Source: Hyaloperonospora brassicae
Taxonomy: Eukaryota > Oomycota > Peronosporomycetes > Peronosporales > Peronosporaceae
Direction: 5' to 3'
Assembly (NCBI GenBank): GCA_947650285.1
Contig: CANTFL010000233.1
Location: 186,001 to 250,000 of the forward strand
DNA: 64,000 nt
Every line of letters starts with the position of its first letter. The first letter of the stretch is position 1. The position numbers were made by a program, and so were the translations under genes. Positions 35,640 through 46,500 of this stretch are shown piece by piece. Under the pieces are notes generated by a model. The model did not search any database, had not been told where the DNA came from, and saw only the letters and a program-made list of their open reading frames with translations.

Positions 35640-35765
35640 TGATGAAGAAAAAAGCGAAGCGTTCAGACGCCTATAAGAAGCTGGTCGCGGTGAAACAAGA
35701 TCGAAATGTCTACAAGGACAGGCAAGCCGGAGATAAGATTAAGGCGGAGAAGATGGATCAATAAC
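35640..35765 (+). CDS. short basic frame in the E5 leader
   Basis: ATG 35640 to TAA 35765, 41 residues, rich in Lys (KKKAKRSDAYKKLV). It lies where the gag leader of family II would begin. Probably a truncated gag start; no domain recognised. Confidence 0.25.
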
Positions 35766-35987
35766 TAAAGTCAGTGGATCGCGAAGTGAAGCTTGAAGAT
35801 TGATAATTCGACAAAATCAGCCCGAATACCATATGATGAAGGTGAAGATGCTATTGTCGAGTGACCCTATGCTGATGACAATCAAGCCAAAGCTGACCGG
35901 ATCGCTTCGCTGACCGTATTGCTTCACTGACCGATCTCAGCGCCCAAACCGACTCTTAACATGTTGGAGGCGCTCCGGCGTCTAATT

Positions 35988-36332
35988 TGTTGTAAAAGGA
36001 ACGCCTCGGCATGAATTAGAAACGTACGACTAGACGATTAGTAATGCGCGATGTGGCGATTAGTAATGCGCGACCAGACGATTAGTAATGCGCGATGTGG
36101 CGATTACTAATGCGCGATGTGGCGATTACTAATGCGCGACTAGACGATTACTAATGCGCGATGTGGCGATTACTAATGCGCGACTAGACGATTAGTAATG
36201 CGCGATAGAGCGATTAGAAACGTGTAGTCGAAGAATCCAGTAGGCTTAAAGTAGCAACAGACTTTGTGAACTAAGGACCTAAATATATTCACTTTGCATT
36301 TTGCATCCAACCACTCAAGCGCAATTACAACA
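35988..36332 (+). repeat. 5' LTR of E6
   Basis: 345 bp, TGTTGTAAAAGG to AATTACAACA. It contains about nine units of a 22-bp motif (GCGACTAGACGATTAGTAATGC and a GATGTGGC variant), between about 36025 and 36225. Confidence 0.93.
36025..36225. repeat. 22-bp tandem repeat inside the 5' copia LTR
   Basis: About nine units alternate between a GACTAGACGATTA type and a GATGTGGCGATTA type. The 3' LTR has about seven. The two-unit difference (44 bp) equals the whole length difference between the LTRs. Confidence 0.85.
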
Positions 36333-36348
36333 GATTATGAGCCCAAGC
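36333..36348 (+). other. E6 primer-binding site overlapping the start codon
   Basis: GATTATGAGCCCAAGC follows the LTR directly. TTATGAGCCCA is complementary to the anticodon loop of initiator tRNA-Met (TGGGCTCATAA). Copia-type elements are known to prime from an internal half-tRNA-iMet site. The gag ATG (36337) lies inside it. Confidence 0.55.
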
Positions 36349-39300
36349 TCGTTCTACTCTGCCACCGCCGCCACCGACTCCAGCTACACAGCCATGGACT
36401 CCAGCCCCTCCCGCATCAACAAGTTCGACGGAACCAACTTCCACCCGTGGAAGTTCAAGATGCAGATGGTGCTCGAAGAACGTGACCTGTGGGAGGTTGT
36501 CAGCGGTGAAGTAAAGCTCGAGCATTGCGTGAATGCGTTGGACCAAGCGATGTTCAAGAGGAAGTCCCGCAAGGCGATGGCGATCATCTGCCTCGCGATG
36601 GAAGACTCTCAACTGCCGTTGGTCCGCTCGGCGAGTTGTGCGCACGATGTCTGGTCAAAGCTTGAAGACCACTTCGAGAAGAAGAGCCTTGCGAACAAGC
36701 TCTTTCTTCGTCGTCGTTTCTTCACGGCCATGATGGAAGAAGGTGATGATGTGCTCGTGCATATCAACAAGCTCAAGACGCTGGCGGAGCAGCTCGGCGC
36801 GGTCGGCGCTCCGGTCAGCGAGGACGACTTGGTGATCACGCTTCTCGTCAGCCTGAGCGAATCGTACCAGTTCCTGATCACGGCGTTGGAATCGCGTTCC
36901 GACACCCTGACGTGGGAACTCGTGACGTCTCGGCTCCTCCATGAAGACATGAAGCGCAAGGAGCAAGGTGGCGCTGGAATCGCCGCAAGCCAAGCGTTCA
37001 TGACGGGCGACAAGAAGCGCAGTGCGCGGCCAGTAAAGAAAACTGGCGCGTGCGACTACTGCGGCAAGATGGGTCATTGGATCGCGGAGTGTTACTCCCG
37101 GAGTTATGACAATGCGGACCGGCAGCGTCCGCAGCGTGCGAATATGGCGCACAATCAAGCTTCAGGTGACTTCCTGTTTGCGGTCGGCAAGGTGAGCTGC
37201 GACGACACCAAGAACCCGACATGGCTCATCGACTCGGGCGCGACGCAGCACATGTCGTACTCGAAGTGCTTCATGGTCAACTACAAGACCATCGATCCAG
37301 TCGAAGTGCACCTCGCGGATGACGGTGTTGTGCAAGCGATCGTCAGCGGCGACATCGTGATGAAGATGAAGACTCCAAGTGGCGTCAAAAAGGGTGTACT
37401 CACGAACGTGTGGCACATCCCCAAGCTGACGCGCAACTTGTTCTCGGTCGGCCGATTCACCAAGGATACCGCGCCGATGACATTTGACACCAGTGTCTGC
37501 CACGTCAACCTCAAGGGCCAGAAATGGAAGATCGGCGAGCGCGCGGGCAAGGGTCTCTTCAAGCTGTGCATGACGCCTGTACAAGCGGAAAGTGCGAGCG
37601 TCGCGAATGTGGCTGAAGCGCCGCAGATGAGCAAGTCGTACATGTGGCACCTGCGACTAGGCCACATCGGCCACGGCGGATTCGACACGATTGTGAAGCA
37701 GAAACTCAGCGTCGACATTGGTATTGCGTCGGTGAACAAGTAAGAGCTCTGCGGCGGATGCGCGCTCGGCAAGCAGACGCGTGTGAGTTTCCAGTCGACT
37801 ACATCCGAGCGTGCCAAGAACGTACTCGACATCGTACATAGCGATGTATGCGGCCCGATGCAGACGTCGACGTTCTCCGCCAAGCGCTACTTCGTGACGT
37901 TCATTGACGACAAGTCGCGGTTCTGCGTGGTGTTCCTGATTCGCAGCAAGTCGGAAGTGCTGGACAAGTTCGTGCAGTTCGTCAAGTTCGCCGAGACCCA
38001 GACTGGGAGGCGTGTGAAGGTGCTCCGGAGCGACAACGGCGGCGAGTACGTGTCCAACAGATTCGCCGCGTTCTGACGCAACGAGGGTATCGTGCAGCAG
38101 TTCACGCCTCCGTACACGCCACAGCTTAACGGAGTAGCTGAGCGAATGAATCGGACGTTGGTCGAGAGTGCGCGGTGCATGATCGAACACGCGGGACTAC
38201 CCAAGCGCTACTGGGGTGAAGCGGTGACGACGGCAGAGTTTCTGCGGAACCGATGCCCGACACGTGCGACTGGTAACGACAAGTCGCCACACGAAGCATG
38301 GACGCAGAAGAAGCCGTTGTTGAAAAACCTCGAGGTCTTTGGGTGTCACGCGTATGTGCACGTACCAAGGTAGAAGCGGTCGAAGCTCGACGCAAGGTCG
38401 GTGTTGTGTCGTTTTTTGGGCTACTCGGACCATGAGAAAGCGTATCGGTTCGAGGAGCTGTCGAGCAGCCGGATCGTGGTGAGTCGCGACGCGCAGTTCA
38501 TGGAAGACACGTTCGACAGTGGCAAGCGCGGCCAAGTCGGAAGCAGCACGTCAGTCGAGATTGCAGATGTCGACGAAGCGACCGACGGTGCAGACAGAGA
38601 AGACTACAGCAACCAAGACGAGGACGACGGCATGACTGAGCAACCGGCGGTGCCAGTCTCTACGAACGAGCGACCGCAATGGCAACAACGCCAGTCTTCG
38701 CGTCGCCAGCCCCAGCAGTCGCGGCAACCTAACGTCGAGTACCCACCGGGGTCCAAGCGTCATTCTCGGACTCACTCGCTCGAACTTCTGTCGGAGCCAC
38801 CTGTGGAGAAGCGCTACGGACGCGTGGGTCGTACAAGTGCAACAAGTTCGACGCCAGCACCAGCTTCAAGTTCATCGTTCGATGACATGTCGGCGATACT
38901 CGCGTCGATTGAAGAAGAAGAAGAAGAAGAAGAATGCGCTCACGTCTTGTATTAAGTGGGGGATTTGCCGACGTCGTTCGAGTCGGCGATGGAATCCAGC
39001 GACGCAAGCAAGTGGATCGAAGCGTGCGACTCCGAGTTTGAGTCGCTCTGCAAGAACGAGACGTGGGAGCTCGTGCCATTGTCACATGGTCGCAAGGCCA
39101 TCAGCAGCAAGTGGGTGCTCAAGGTAAAGGAGACCGTCGAAGGCCTCATCGAGCGAAACAAGGCGCGTCTCGTCGCAAAGGGTTTCCTGCAGAAGTACGG
39201 CGTGGACTTCGAAGAGACGTTTGCGCCAGTGGCCAAGTTCACGTCGATCCGGATCATCTTGAGCATCGCGGCCCGGTACAAGCTTGTGCTGCACCAGATG

Positions 39301-40596
39301 GATGTCAAGACGGCGTTCCTGAACGGTCCGCTCGAAGAAGAGATCTACATGAAGCAACCCGAAGGATTTGTCGGCCCCAAGAATCCTGACCTTGTGTGCA
39401 AGTTCAAGCGCGCGTTGTACGGTCTCAAGAAGTCGCCTCGCATGTGGAATCAGACCATCGACGATTTTATGCGCAAGATCAGTTTCACCAAGTGCGAGAT
39501 AGATCACTGCGTGTACGTCAAGCGTGACGACAAGGCTATGATGTTTGTGGTGCTCTACGTCGACGACCTCATCCTCGCATGCAACGACATGGATCTGCTC
39601 GTAGCGACCAAGCGTGCGTTGAGTGAGCGCTTTGAGATGTCCAACCTCGGTGAACTCAAGTACTGCCTCGGCATGATAGTCGAGCGTGATGACAAGTCGG
39701 GCGACGTGTTGATGAAGCAAACCAAGTTCGTGCACTCGATCTTGACTAAATTCGGCATGCAAGACTGCAAGCCCGTGAAGACACCTCAAGACCCTGAACT
39801 GAAGTTGAACAAGACCATGTGCGAAGGTGGTTGCATGCATGACGACACCATGAAGGTTGTACCATATCGCAGTGCGGTCGGTGCTGTGATGTACCTAATG
39901 GTTGGCACTCGTCCAGATCTCGCCGCTGCCGTAGGCACACTGAGCCAGTTCGCCGCCGATCCGTGTCCGACGCATTGTAAAGCCCTCAAGCGCGTGCTCC
40001 GGTACATGCAAGCGACTCCGACGCACGGCATTCGTTTCTCCGGCTCCAGCGACGGTGAGTTGATCGGCTACTCGGACGCGGATTGGGCTGGCGACATTTA
40101 GACTCGACGCTAAACCAGCGGTTACGTGTTCGTGTTCAACGAAGGATGCATCAGCTGGCGCAGCAAGAAGCCGCGCACCGTGGCTCTCTCATCGACTGAA
40201 GCCGAGTACATGGCACTGTCGGAAGCAATTCAAGAGGCAGTCTGGCTCAAGGTCTTCATAAGTGAACTCGGCGAAGAAGCGGGCGACGGTGCTTTGACGG
40301 TGTTTGAAGACAATCAAGGCGCGATCGCTTTGGCCAAGAATCCGGAGTTCCACAAGCGCACCAAGCACATCGACATCCGCTACCACTTTGTGCGCGAGAA
40401 GGTCGAGGACGGCCAAGTGGTGCTGGAGTACTGTCCAACGCAAGACATGCTCGCGTACATCATGACAAAGCCGATCGCCGCCACTCAGTTCGACGCTCTT
40501 CGCAACATGTTGGGCATTAAGGCACCACGGTCTGCCGAGGCGAGTGGGAGTGTTGTAAAAGGAACGCCTCGGCATGAATTAGAAACGTACGACTAG
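36337..40596 (+). pseudogene. E6 copia gag-pol polyprotein with six nonsense codons
   Basis: One frame of 1420 codons. Gag has a KFDGTNFHPWKFKM start and a zinc knuckle CDYCGKMGHWIAEC near residue 239. Protease active site LIDSGATQHMS lies near 296. Integrase has an HLRLGHIGH zinc region and core motifs TFIDDKSRF, LRSDNGGEYV and ERMNRTL. RT has [18 protein letters not shown] and LYVDDLILA near 1074. RNase H has YSDADWAGD near 1245 and STEAEYMAL. Stops fall at 37741, 38074, 38371, 38953, 40099 and 40111; the frame is otherwise unbroken. The final 15 codons and the stop lie in the 3' LTR. Catalytic residues are kept. Inactive as read, unless the stops are sequencing errors. Confidence 0.95.
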
Positions 40597-40851
40597 ACGA
40601 TTAGTAATGCGCGACCAGACGATTAGTAATGCGCGACCAGACGATTACTAATGCGCGACTAGACGATTACTAATGCGCGATGTGGCGATTACTAATGCGC
40701 GACTAGACGATTAGTAATGCGCGATATAGCGATTAGAAACATGTAGTCGAAGAATCCAGTAGGCTTAGAGTAGCAACAGACTTTGTGAACTAAAGACCTA
40801 AATATATTCACTTTGCATTTTGCATCCAACCACTCAAGCGCAATTACAACA
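40551..40851 (+). repeat. 3' LTR of E6
   Basis: 301 bp with the same ends as the 5' LTR and about seven 22-bp units. Outside the repeat the two LTRs differ at only a few positions. Confidence 0.93.
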
Positions 40852-40868
40852 TACAAAACCTACAAACT

Positions 40869-41156
40869 GTGGTGGGGTTCACTGCTGGAACGTTCAACGC
40901 GCAAACGCTACTAGAGTGCAAGCACGATCGAGTGATCGCTACCGTACAGACGTTGTTTAAGACGTCAAGTCCGCTCATGGGCACACGTGACCCTGGAGAC
41001 AATCTGACCCCGCCTATCGGCACCATGGATCGACAGATCACGCCGCGAGTCACGATGGATCAAGTTTTCATACCTGTCAACGATTCTCATAATAACAAGC
41101 ACACAGTATCGTTCCCTTATGCCCTAGAGGAGTCAGAAGAAGACTCGAACGATTAA
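40869..41156 (+). pseudogene. E5 gag N-terminal fragment right of the copia insertion
   Basis: A 95-codon frame ending YALEESEEDSND. Its general order (a short helical stretch, a Pro-rich part and an acidic end) resembles the N-terminal gag protein of E9 (57513-56851). Similarity is weak; I mainly rely on its place next to E6 in E5. Confidence 0.35.
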
Positions 41157-41382
41157 ATCAAGAGTCAACGGCTGTCGCTAGGACCAAGGGGCGCGGACCT
41201 ATTGCGGAAGAAACTTAAACTGAACGAGGCAGAAGCGGAATCGGGAAAGCCACCAGCGACGCGGTTCATGAACATGGTGATATCAGATCTGCAAAATTCC
41301 TGCTTTCGATCATCTATGAAGAAATGTGAACTTTAACAAGCCTGAAACGGGGATATATTAACCCTTAATTAGCTCACACTTA

Positions 41383-41671
41383 TTTGGACCACCCCGTTAC
41401 ACTAGTAGTTCCGATTAAGCTTACATGTTACATATGTAGGGTGGCTACATCCGAAGTAGCGGATGTTGCACGTCGCATATTTTCTAACTGGTTTAATGGG
41501 GTTTGACCTATTATTAGTCAGTAAGATATCGGATCGTAGTTTGAGCGGTTCCCGTGAGTCCAAGGAAAGAATTTGTACTTAGGATGATAAAAGACAAAAA
41601 TATAAACAGAGTTCAAAATACTAAACACCGAAGACTTAGGCTTTGAGGCTTCATCAAAGCGTAGAATAGTG
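41383..41671 (+). repeat. inverted family III LTR, left arm of palindrome
   Basis: The complement of the E7 LTR at 41673-41995, truncated by about 30 bp at its inner end where the two LTRs meet. The 206-bp block 41436-41641 is the inverse of 41735-41940 with a single mismatch. The outer 40 bp differ at about five positions. Confidence 0.85.
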
Positions 41672-41672
41672 T

Positions 41673-41995
41673 TGTTACGGGGCTCAAATAACCCATTTTC
41701 TTTACAATATTCTCCGCTTGGAGGAAGCATTAAAGCCTAAGTCTTAGGTGTTTAGTATTTTGAACTCTGTTTATATTTTTGTCTTTTATCATCCTAAGTA
41801 CAAATTCTTTCCTTGGACTCACGGGAACCGCTCAAACTACGATCCGATATCTTACTGACTAATAATAGGTCAAACCCCATTAAACCAGTTAGAAAATATG
41901 CGACGTGCAACATCCGCTACTTCGGATGTAGCCACCCTACTTATGTAACATGTAAACTTAATCGAAACCACTAGCGTAACGGGGTGGCCTTTACA
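41673..41995 (-). repeat. 3' LTR of E7 (family III)
   Basis: 323 bp, starts TGTTACGGGGCTC and ends GGCCTTTACA; aligned end to end with the E10 LTR (58491-58817). Right arm of the palindrome. Confidence 0.88.
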
Positions 41996-42036
41996 TTACC
42001 CCCTCCATAAGACAGCACTCACGAACTGTGAGTGCT
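41996..42036 (-). other. E7 polypurine tract and 9-bp hairpin
   Basis: Minus strand ATGGAGGGGGTAA abuts the LTR. 18 nt from the LTR lies AGCACTCAC-GAACT-GTGAGTGCT (42014-42036), with the same stem as E10 but a different loop. Confidence 0.7.
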
Positions 42037-42143
42037 TAACTGCAAGACTCCAACAGTCGCTCAAGCAAACGATAACCGAAGACGCGAACACCAACACCAC
42101 AGTACTACGACGCACAATTAGCGGGAGTTAAGCAGACCACGTG

Positions 42144-43563
42144 ATGGATAAGCACCTGGTCCCTCGGGCCCTGTATGAACTGTTCGGAGCTCAAGCTCCT
42201 GACTCTCTTGAAACGATGCAGGATTGATTCCGGCGTTTTCGCGAGTTGCGCGGGAAGATGCTTTAAGGCATATCGTATGACTCACTACAGCGTTCTTGGT
42301 GTGCGTTCATCCGGCGGTGGAACCGGATGCCTGAGGATGGAAAGAACTTCCAACATTGACTTGCCAATCGCGAAGACATTCACGCCGACCAATCTGTCGG
42401 CGTGCTGCGCGAGAGGAAATGCGAGAGCGCGTGGAACGTAGACCGACTCCGCCACGTTCACGTGCGCGAATCTTGCTATTCTTGTGACTTGATGCCACGT
42501 ATAACTCGCGCAGCTTGGCAACAACACGTCGCTGAGTATCGACTCAGCGAATATGAACAGATCTGGATTGAAAGATATAAGCACAGCCTGGAAGAGCGGA
42601 AGACCGCAGTTTTTCGTGGCTTGTCTATACGGCGGCACCACTCTCGCTCTCGTGGACGTGGTAATAATCGCTCACCACGACGTTCTCGTCGTCGCTCTCG
42701 GCTCGTTGTCGTGGTGACGTTTCACCACGACGTAGCAATAATCGCTCTTGATCTCGTAATCGTGGTGACGCTTTGCCACGACGTTACAGTCATCGCTCTT
42801 GGTCTAGTAGTCGTGATGAAGCTTCGCCAAGACGTCATGGTCATCGCTCTTGGTCTTGTAGTCGTGGTGACGCTTCAACACGACGCCGTCGTCGTTCGTC
42901 TCGCTCTCGTTCGCCACGAGAGCACACACGTCGTCGACCACAAAAGATTGGTCGTACCCACCGAGCCATACGCCCGAACGACGTCTGGAACGTCCCAAAG
43001 AAGCGAGGTGCGCGGTTCCCTCGTGTCCTGCTCGGGTGGAAACCCAACTCAACGTACACGATACTTGCGCGCGGTTGGAACCGCGCGCGTATGAAGTCGC
43101 GACGATGTCACTTCGCGTCAAAGGTCTTCATGACCCAGTAAACGTTCCATAATACAGTTCTTCTGTCCTTCCGCATCTACAAGCGGCGGCTAGCCCTCGC
43201 GATGATAACGCTGGTGTTATGATTGCCCAGGACGATGTGGATGCGGCGGTAAACAAGTATGTCGATGCCCAGCTGGAAGCTGAGGCTGCCACCAAGCGTG
43301 CTGTGCGGGCTGAGGAATTTGCGAGCGAGATTCGGCAGTCGAACCGCGAACTGCTCGAATGGATGCGGAACCTGGAACGCCGAGTTCTTGATCACACGCA
43401 GACTGGAACGCAACCGCGTCCGATGTCGCTGGCGCGTCGACAAGGCGAGAGGGAAGGACGGACTTTGAGCCTTTTCCTCCAGGGTCGGATCCAACCCGTG
43501 AAGAGTAGCCGGACGGTACTCCTTGAGCCGTCCGACGTAAAACGTCGGGTGAAGTCGCAGTGA
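42144..43563 (+). pseudogene. E7 opposite-strand gene, decayed
   Basis: Homologue of the intact E10 frame. From ATG 42144 it follows the E10 protein codon by codon, with in-frame stops at 42225, 42264 and 42357 and a one-base deletion near 42420. The frame then continues at 42402-42690 through the conserved ESCYSC region into the Arg/Ser stretch. The RS part is partly readable at 42773-42950 ([14 protein letters not shown]). The coiled-coil end lies at 43219-43563 ([19 protein letters not shown]). Over the first 90 codons most differences from E10 are silent, so decay followed a period of protein-level selection. Confidence 0.75.
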
Positions 43564-46500
43564 CAAAGGGATGTCCAGTGTGTAGGCGTCGCCTATCGCC
43601 TTGAGTACCGTGAATGGGCCGATGAAACGTGGCGCGAGCTTACTCGCGCCTAAATTGGTGACTGCCGAATCGCGCAGACCTTCAGTAGATAGCAACACAC
43701 GGTCGCCTTTCTTGAATGTATTCATGTTATTTCTTCCACGTTTGTCTGCATTCTATTTCTGTTTATCCACTGCAGATCGAAGAGTATCTCTTACAAACGT
43801 CGTGATATCTTGACGTTGGAGTATGAACTCCGACACGGCCATGTCATCAATTGGTCGCGCCGACTGAATCGGCGCGTAGTTGTCTTTACGTCAGCGCATA
43901 CCCGAAGAGAGGTTGTTCAGTGTCTGTGTAGTCCACTGAGCTAGCGGGGATCCACCATTTCGTGGCGTCAAAACAGTATACTTCGCCTTGAATCGAGTGA
44001 CTGCATTCGCGCTCAGACTACCGTGAGCTGCACTCGATCGTTGTTTACCATTTTCATCCCCCTCCAGAGTGGAGCCACCAAGAGCCGTGGGGTGACCCAC
44101 GGAAAGAAGAGTAGGGACTCGAGGATGACGAGCTGAATTCGCAAAATATGGCGTCAACCCCGTTGACGCGTGTACAGCGTTGTTCAGTGCGAACTCAGCG
44201 AGTGGTAAGAATACTCCCCAACTCGTGAAGGAAGTAGCATAACTTCGAAGAACGTCTTCGAAGACCCGGTTAACCCGCTCTGTTTGCCCATCTGTTTCCG
44301 GATGGGCTGAGGTTGACATTTGCAACTTTTTGCCAAGGAGCTCAAACAATGACGTCCAGAACGCAGATGTGAAGCGAGAATCACGGTCCGAGAAAATGTT
44401 GTCTGGCAAACCGTGATGGCGAAACACTGTGTCAATGAAATGCACCGCGGCCTCAGCCGCGGTTATCGTTGCATGAAAAGGCACCAGATGTGTCCTATTG
44501 CTAAATCTGCTCATGAAGACCAGAATAAACGCTCGACCTTGACATCGGCTGCAAGCCCGAAGATAAAGTCTATCAAAACTGAGTGCCAAGCCTCAGCTGC
44601 AATCGGCAAGGGGCGCAGGGTTGCCTGCGACGATGGAGATGGCTTCACTCGTTGACAGATTTTGCATGTGCGCATCCAATTGCGAACCCACTTGTACATG
44701 TGGGACCAGAAGAAATCACGTGACACAGCCGCGAAAGTCTTTTCGCGACCCAATTTACCGCCAACTGGGGCATCATGGTACTCGTGGATAATCCGAGCAC
44801 GCAGATTCGAGTCGTTTGCGATTACCGTTTGAGGTACATCGAATTGATCGATGCTGTACAACAGCAAATCACTATCCATGCTTTACCGCTGGATATGATC
44901 ACGCTTCGCTCGCGAAAGAGCTCCCATTGCAACGTTACTGGTAGAGCGCAGATAAGCAATGGTGTCTGCGTTATCTGGATCGTTCGCGTAAGGCGCGGCA
45001 ATTTCATCGAAAAGGCACAACTCGGGTTTTACCCGAGTAAGTGTTCAATCACACACACGTCACATATTAGTCGCCCTCATCGTTGTCGTCAGTTGCCTGA
45101 CGACTCAGCGCCATCCGAGGGTCGTAATATAGACGTCGTGATAGCGCGTCGGCAAGAGTTTTATTCTTGACTGGTTTATAGTGCACGACGAAGTTGTGCT
45201 CGGAGAAGAATGAGAGCCACCGTGCCATCCGCTGGGACAGGTGTGGGATCTTCATCGCTGTGCGAATCGATGCATTATCACTATACAGAGCAAACGTGCG
45301 TTCACCCAGTAGGTGGACGCGGAACTTGATGAGTGTGTCGCGCATCGCTATCAGTTATCTATTGTGACGCGGATAGGCCTTCTCCGCCGGCTTCATCTGT
45401 CGCGACTGGCAACTGACGACTCTTTCACGGCCTCATGATCAAACTGCATGAAGGTAAAACCAATAGCAAAGTCACTTGCATCACACACCACGTGACCTGG
45501 CTTGATGTCGTCCGGGAGTATCAGCACTGGCGACGACGACACGCTCTTCTTCACTGCGTCTAAGGCCGCTTGATGCTCGAGACGCCACGACCACGTGGCG
45601 TCTTTCTTCAAAAGTGACGACAGAGGTTGCATAGAGCCGGTGTAATCCTTGGTATACTTATGCAAGTAATTGGCTAGACCGAGCCATTGACGCAACTCCG
45701 AAGGGTTCTTGGGTGTCGGCCAGAACAGATAGACGACACCTTCTCTGGATCGCCTTTAACCCCAGATTTGCTCACACAGCAACCCAGCACTGGAATCTAC
45801 GGTGCACAGAAAACGCACTTCTTCAAGTTTGCATACAACTTGTTGTCCCGCATGACTTAAAACACCTATTTCAAGTGTTGGGATGGTTGGACAGCGCTTA
45901 GGTTGCCCTCAGCAATACTGTGGAAGAAAATTTCATCGGAGTAGCCTGGAGCAAAGTCTCAAAGCGGTCTCAACACTTAAGACACCATGCGATTGAAAGT
46001 GGCTGGTGCGTTCTTCAATCCTTGCGGTATCACCAGCCACTCCCACAACACATCACTTGGTGTACAAACCGCTGTGAGCGGTATGTCGCTCTGTCGCATC
46101 AGTATCTAATAGAAGCCATCGGTCAGGTCGATGGCTGTAACGGGGAGCGCCCTTGTGTCAATTAAGCACAAGGTTGCGTCCATTCGACGTCACGGGCGCG
46201 TGGCGAGGAAGCGCAGCGAAGTAGACAGAACTTGGACGCTCTGGCTAAGGGAAATGTAGAATTGTATTTAATATAGTTAAGACTTCCGAATAAACCATCT
46301 TAATCTTGGCCTAACTATATTGAACTACAATCTCATATGTGGGTTTCTTACTACCCACCCATTGCGCGCGTCCAGCAGCGATTGATCGTTAATCTGGTTG
46401 ATGTAACCACATCAACCAAAAGTGGAGCACCCGAGAATATTACCCTCAGAGTAATATTCCATCAGCATCACCTCTTCTCAAGCGATGTTAATTGAGTATT

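Larger units (their letters stand above)
35988..40851 (+). mobile_element. E6: full-length Ty1/copia element
   Basis: 4.86 kb with LTRs at both ends and one long reading frame in copia order: gag, protease, integrase, RT, RNase H. It is inserted in E5. No target-site duplication is evident (TAATT on the left, TACAA on the right). The coding frame has six nonsense codons and no frameshift. Confidence 0.95.
34320..41382 (+). mobile_element. E5: family II gypsy element, 5' part, split by E6
   Basis: Plus-strand order: LTR (about 34320-35286), primer site (35288), leader with a short basic frame (35640-35765), then the copia element E6 (35988-40851). After E6, 40869-41156 resembles the N-terminal gag region of E9. 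The element is cut at about 41382 by the inverted LTR of the next block, so protease and pol are missing. Confidence 0.7.

Noticed and set aside
35990..36230. CRISPR-like array (regular 22-bp repeats)
   Set aside because: No unique spacers; the repeats are contiguous, lie in an LTR and occur in both LTRs of a copia element.
37741..40113. Genetic-code reassignment or systematic read-through in copia
   Set aside because: All three stop codons appear, at scattered sites including conserved motifs, so random nonsense mutations are simpler.
36325..40575. Long minus-strand frames (up to 252 codons) within the copia element
   Set aside because: Shadows of the GC-rich copia frame; no motifs and no conservation evidence, unlike the antisense genes of E4, E7 and E10.
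35985..40856. Target-site duplication for the copia element
   Set aside because: TAATT on the left and TACAA on the right do not match.
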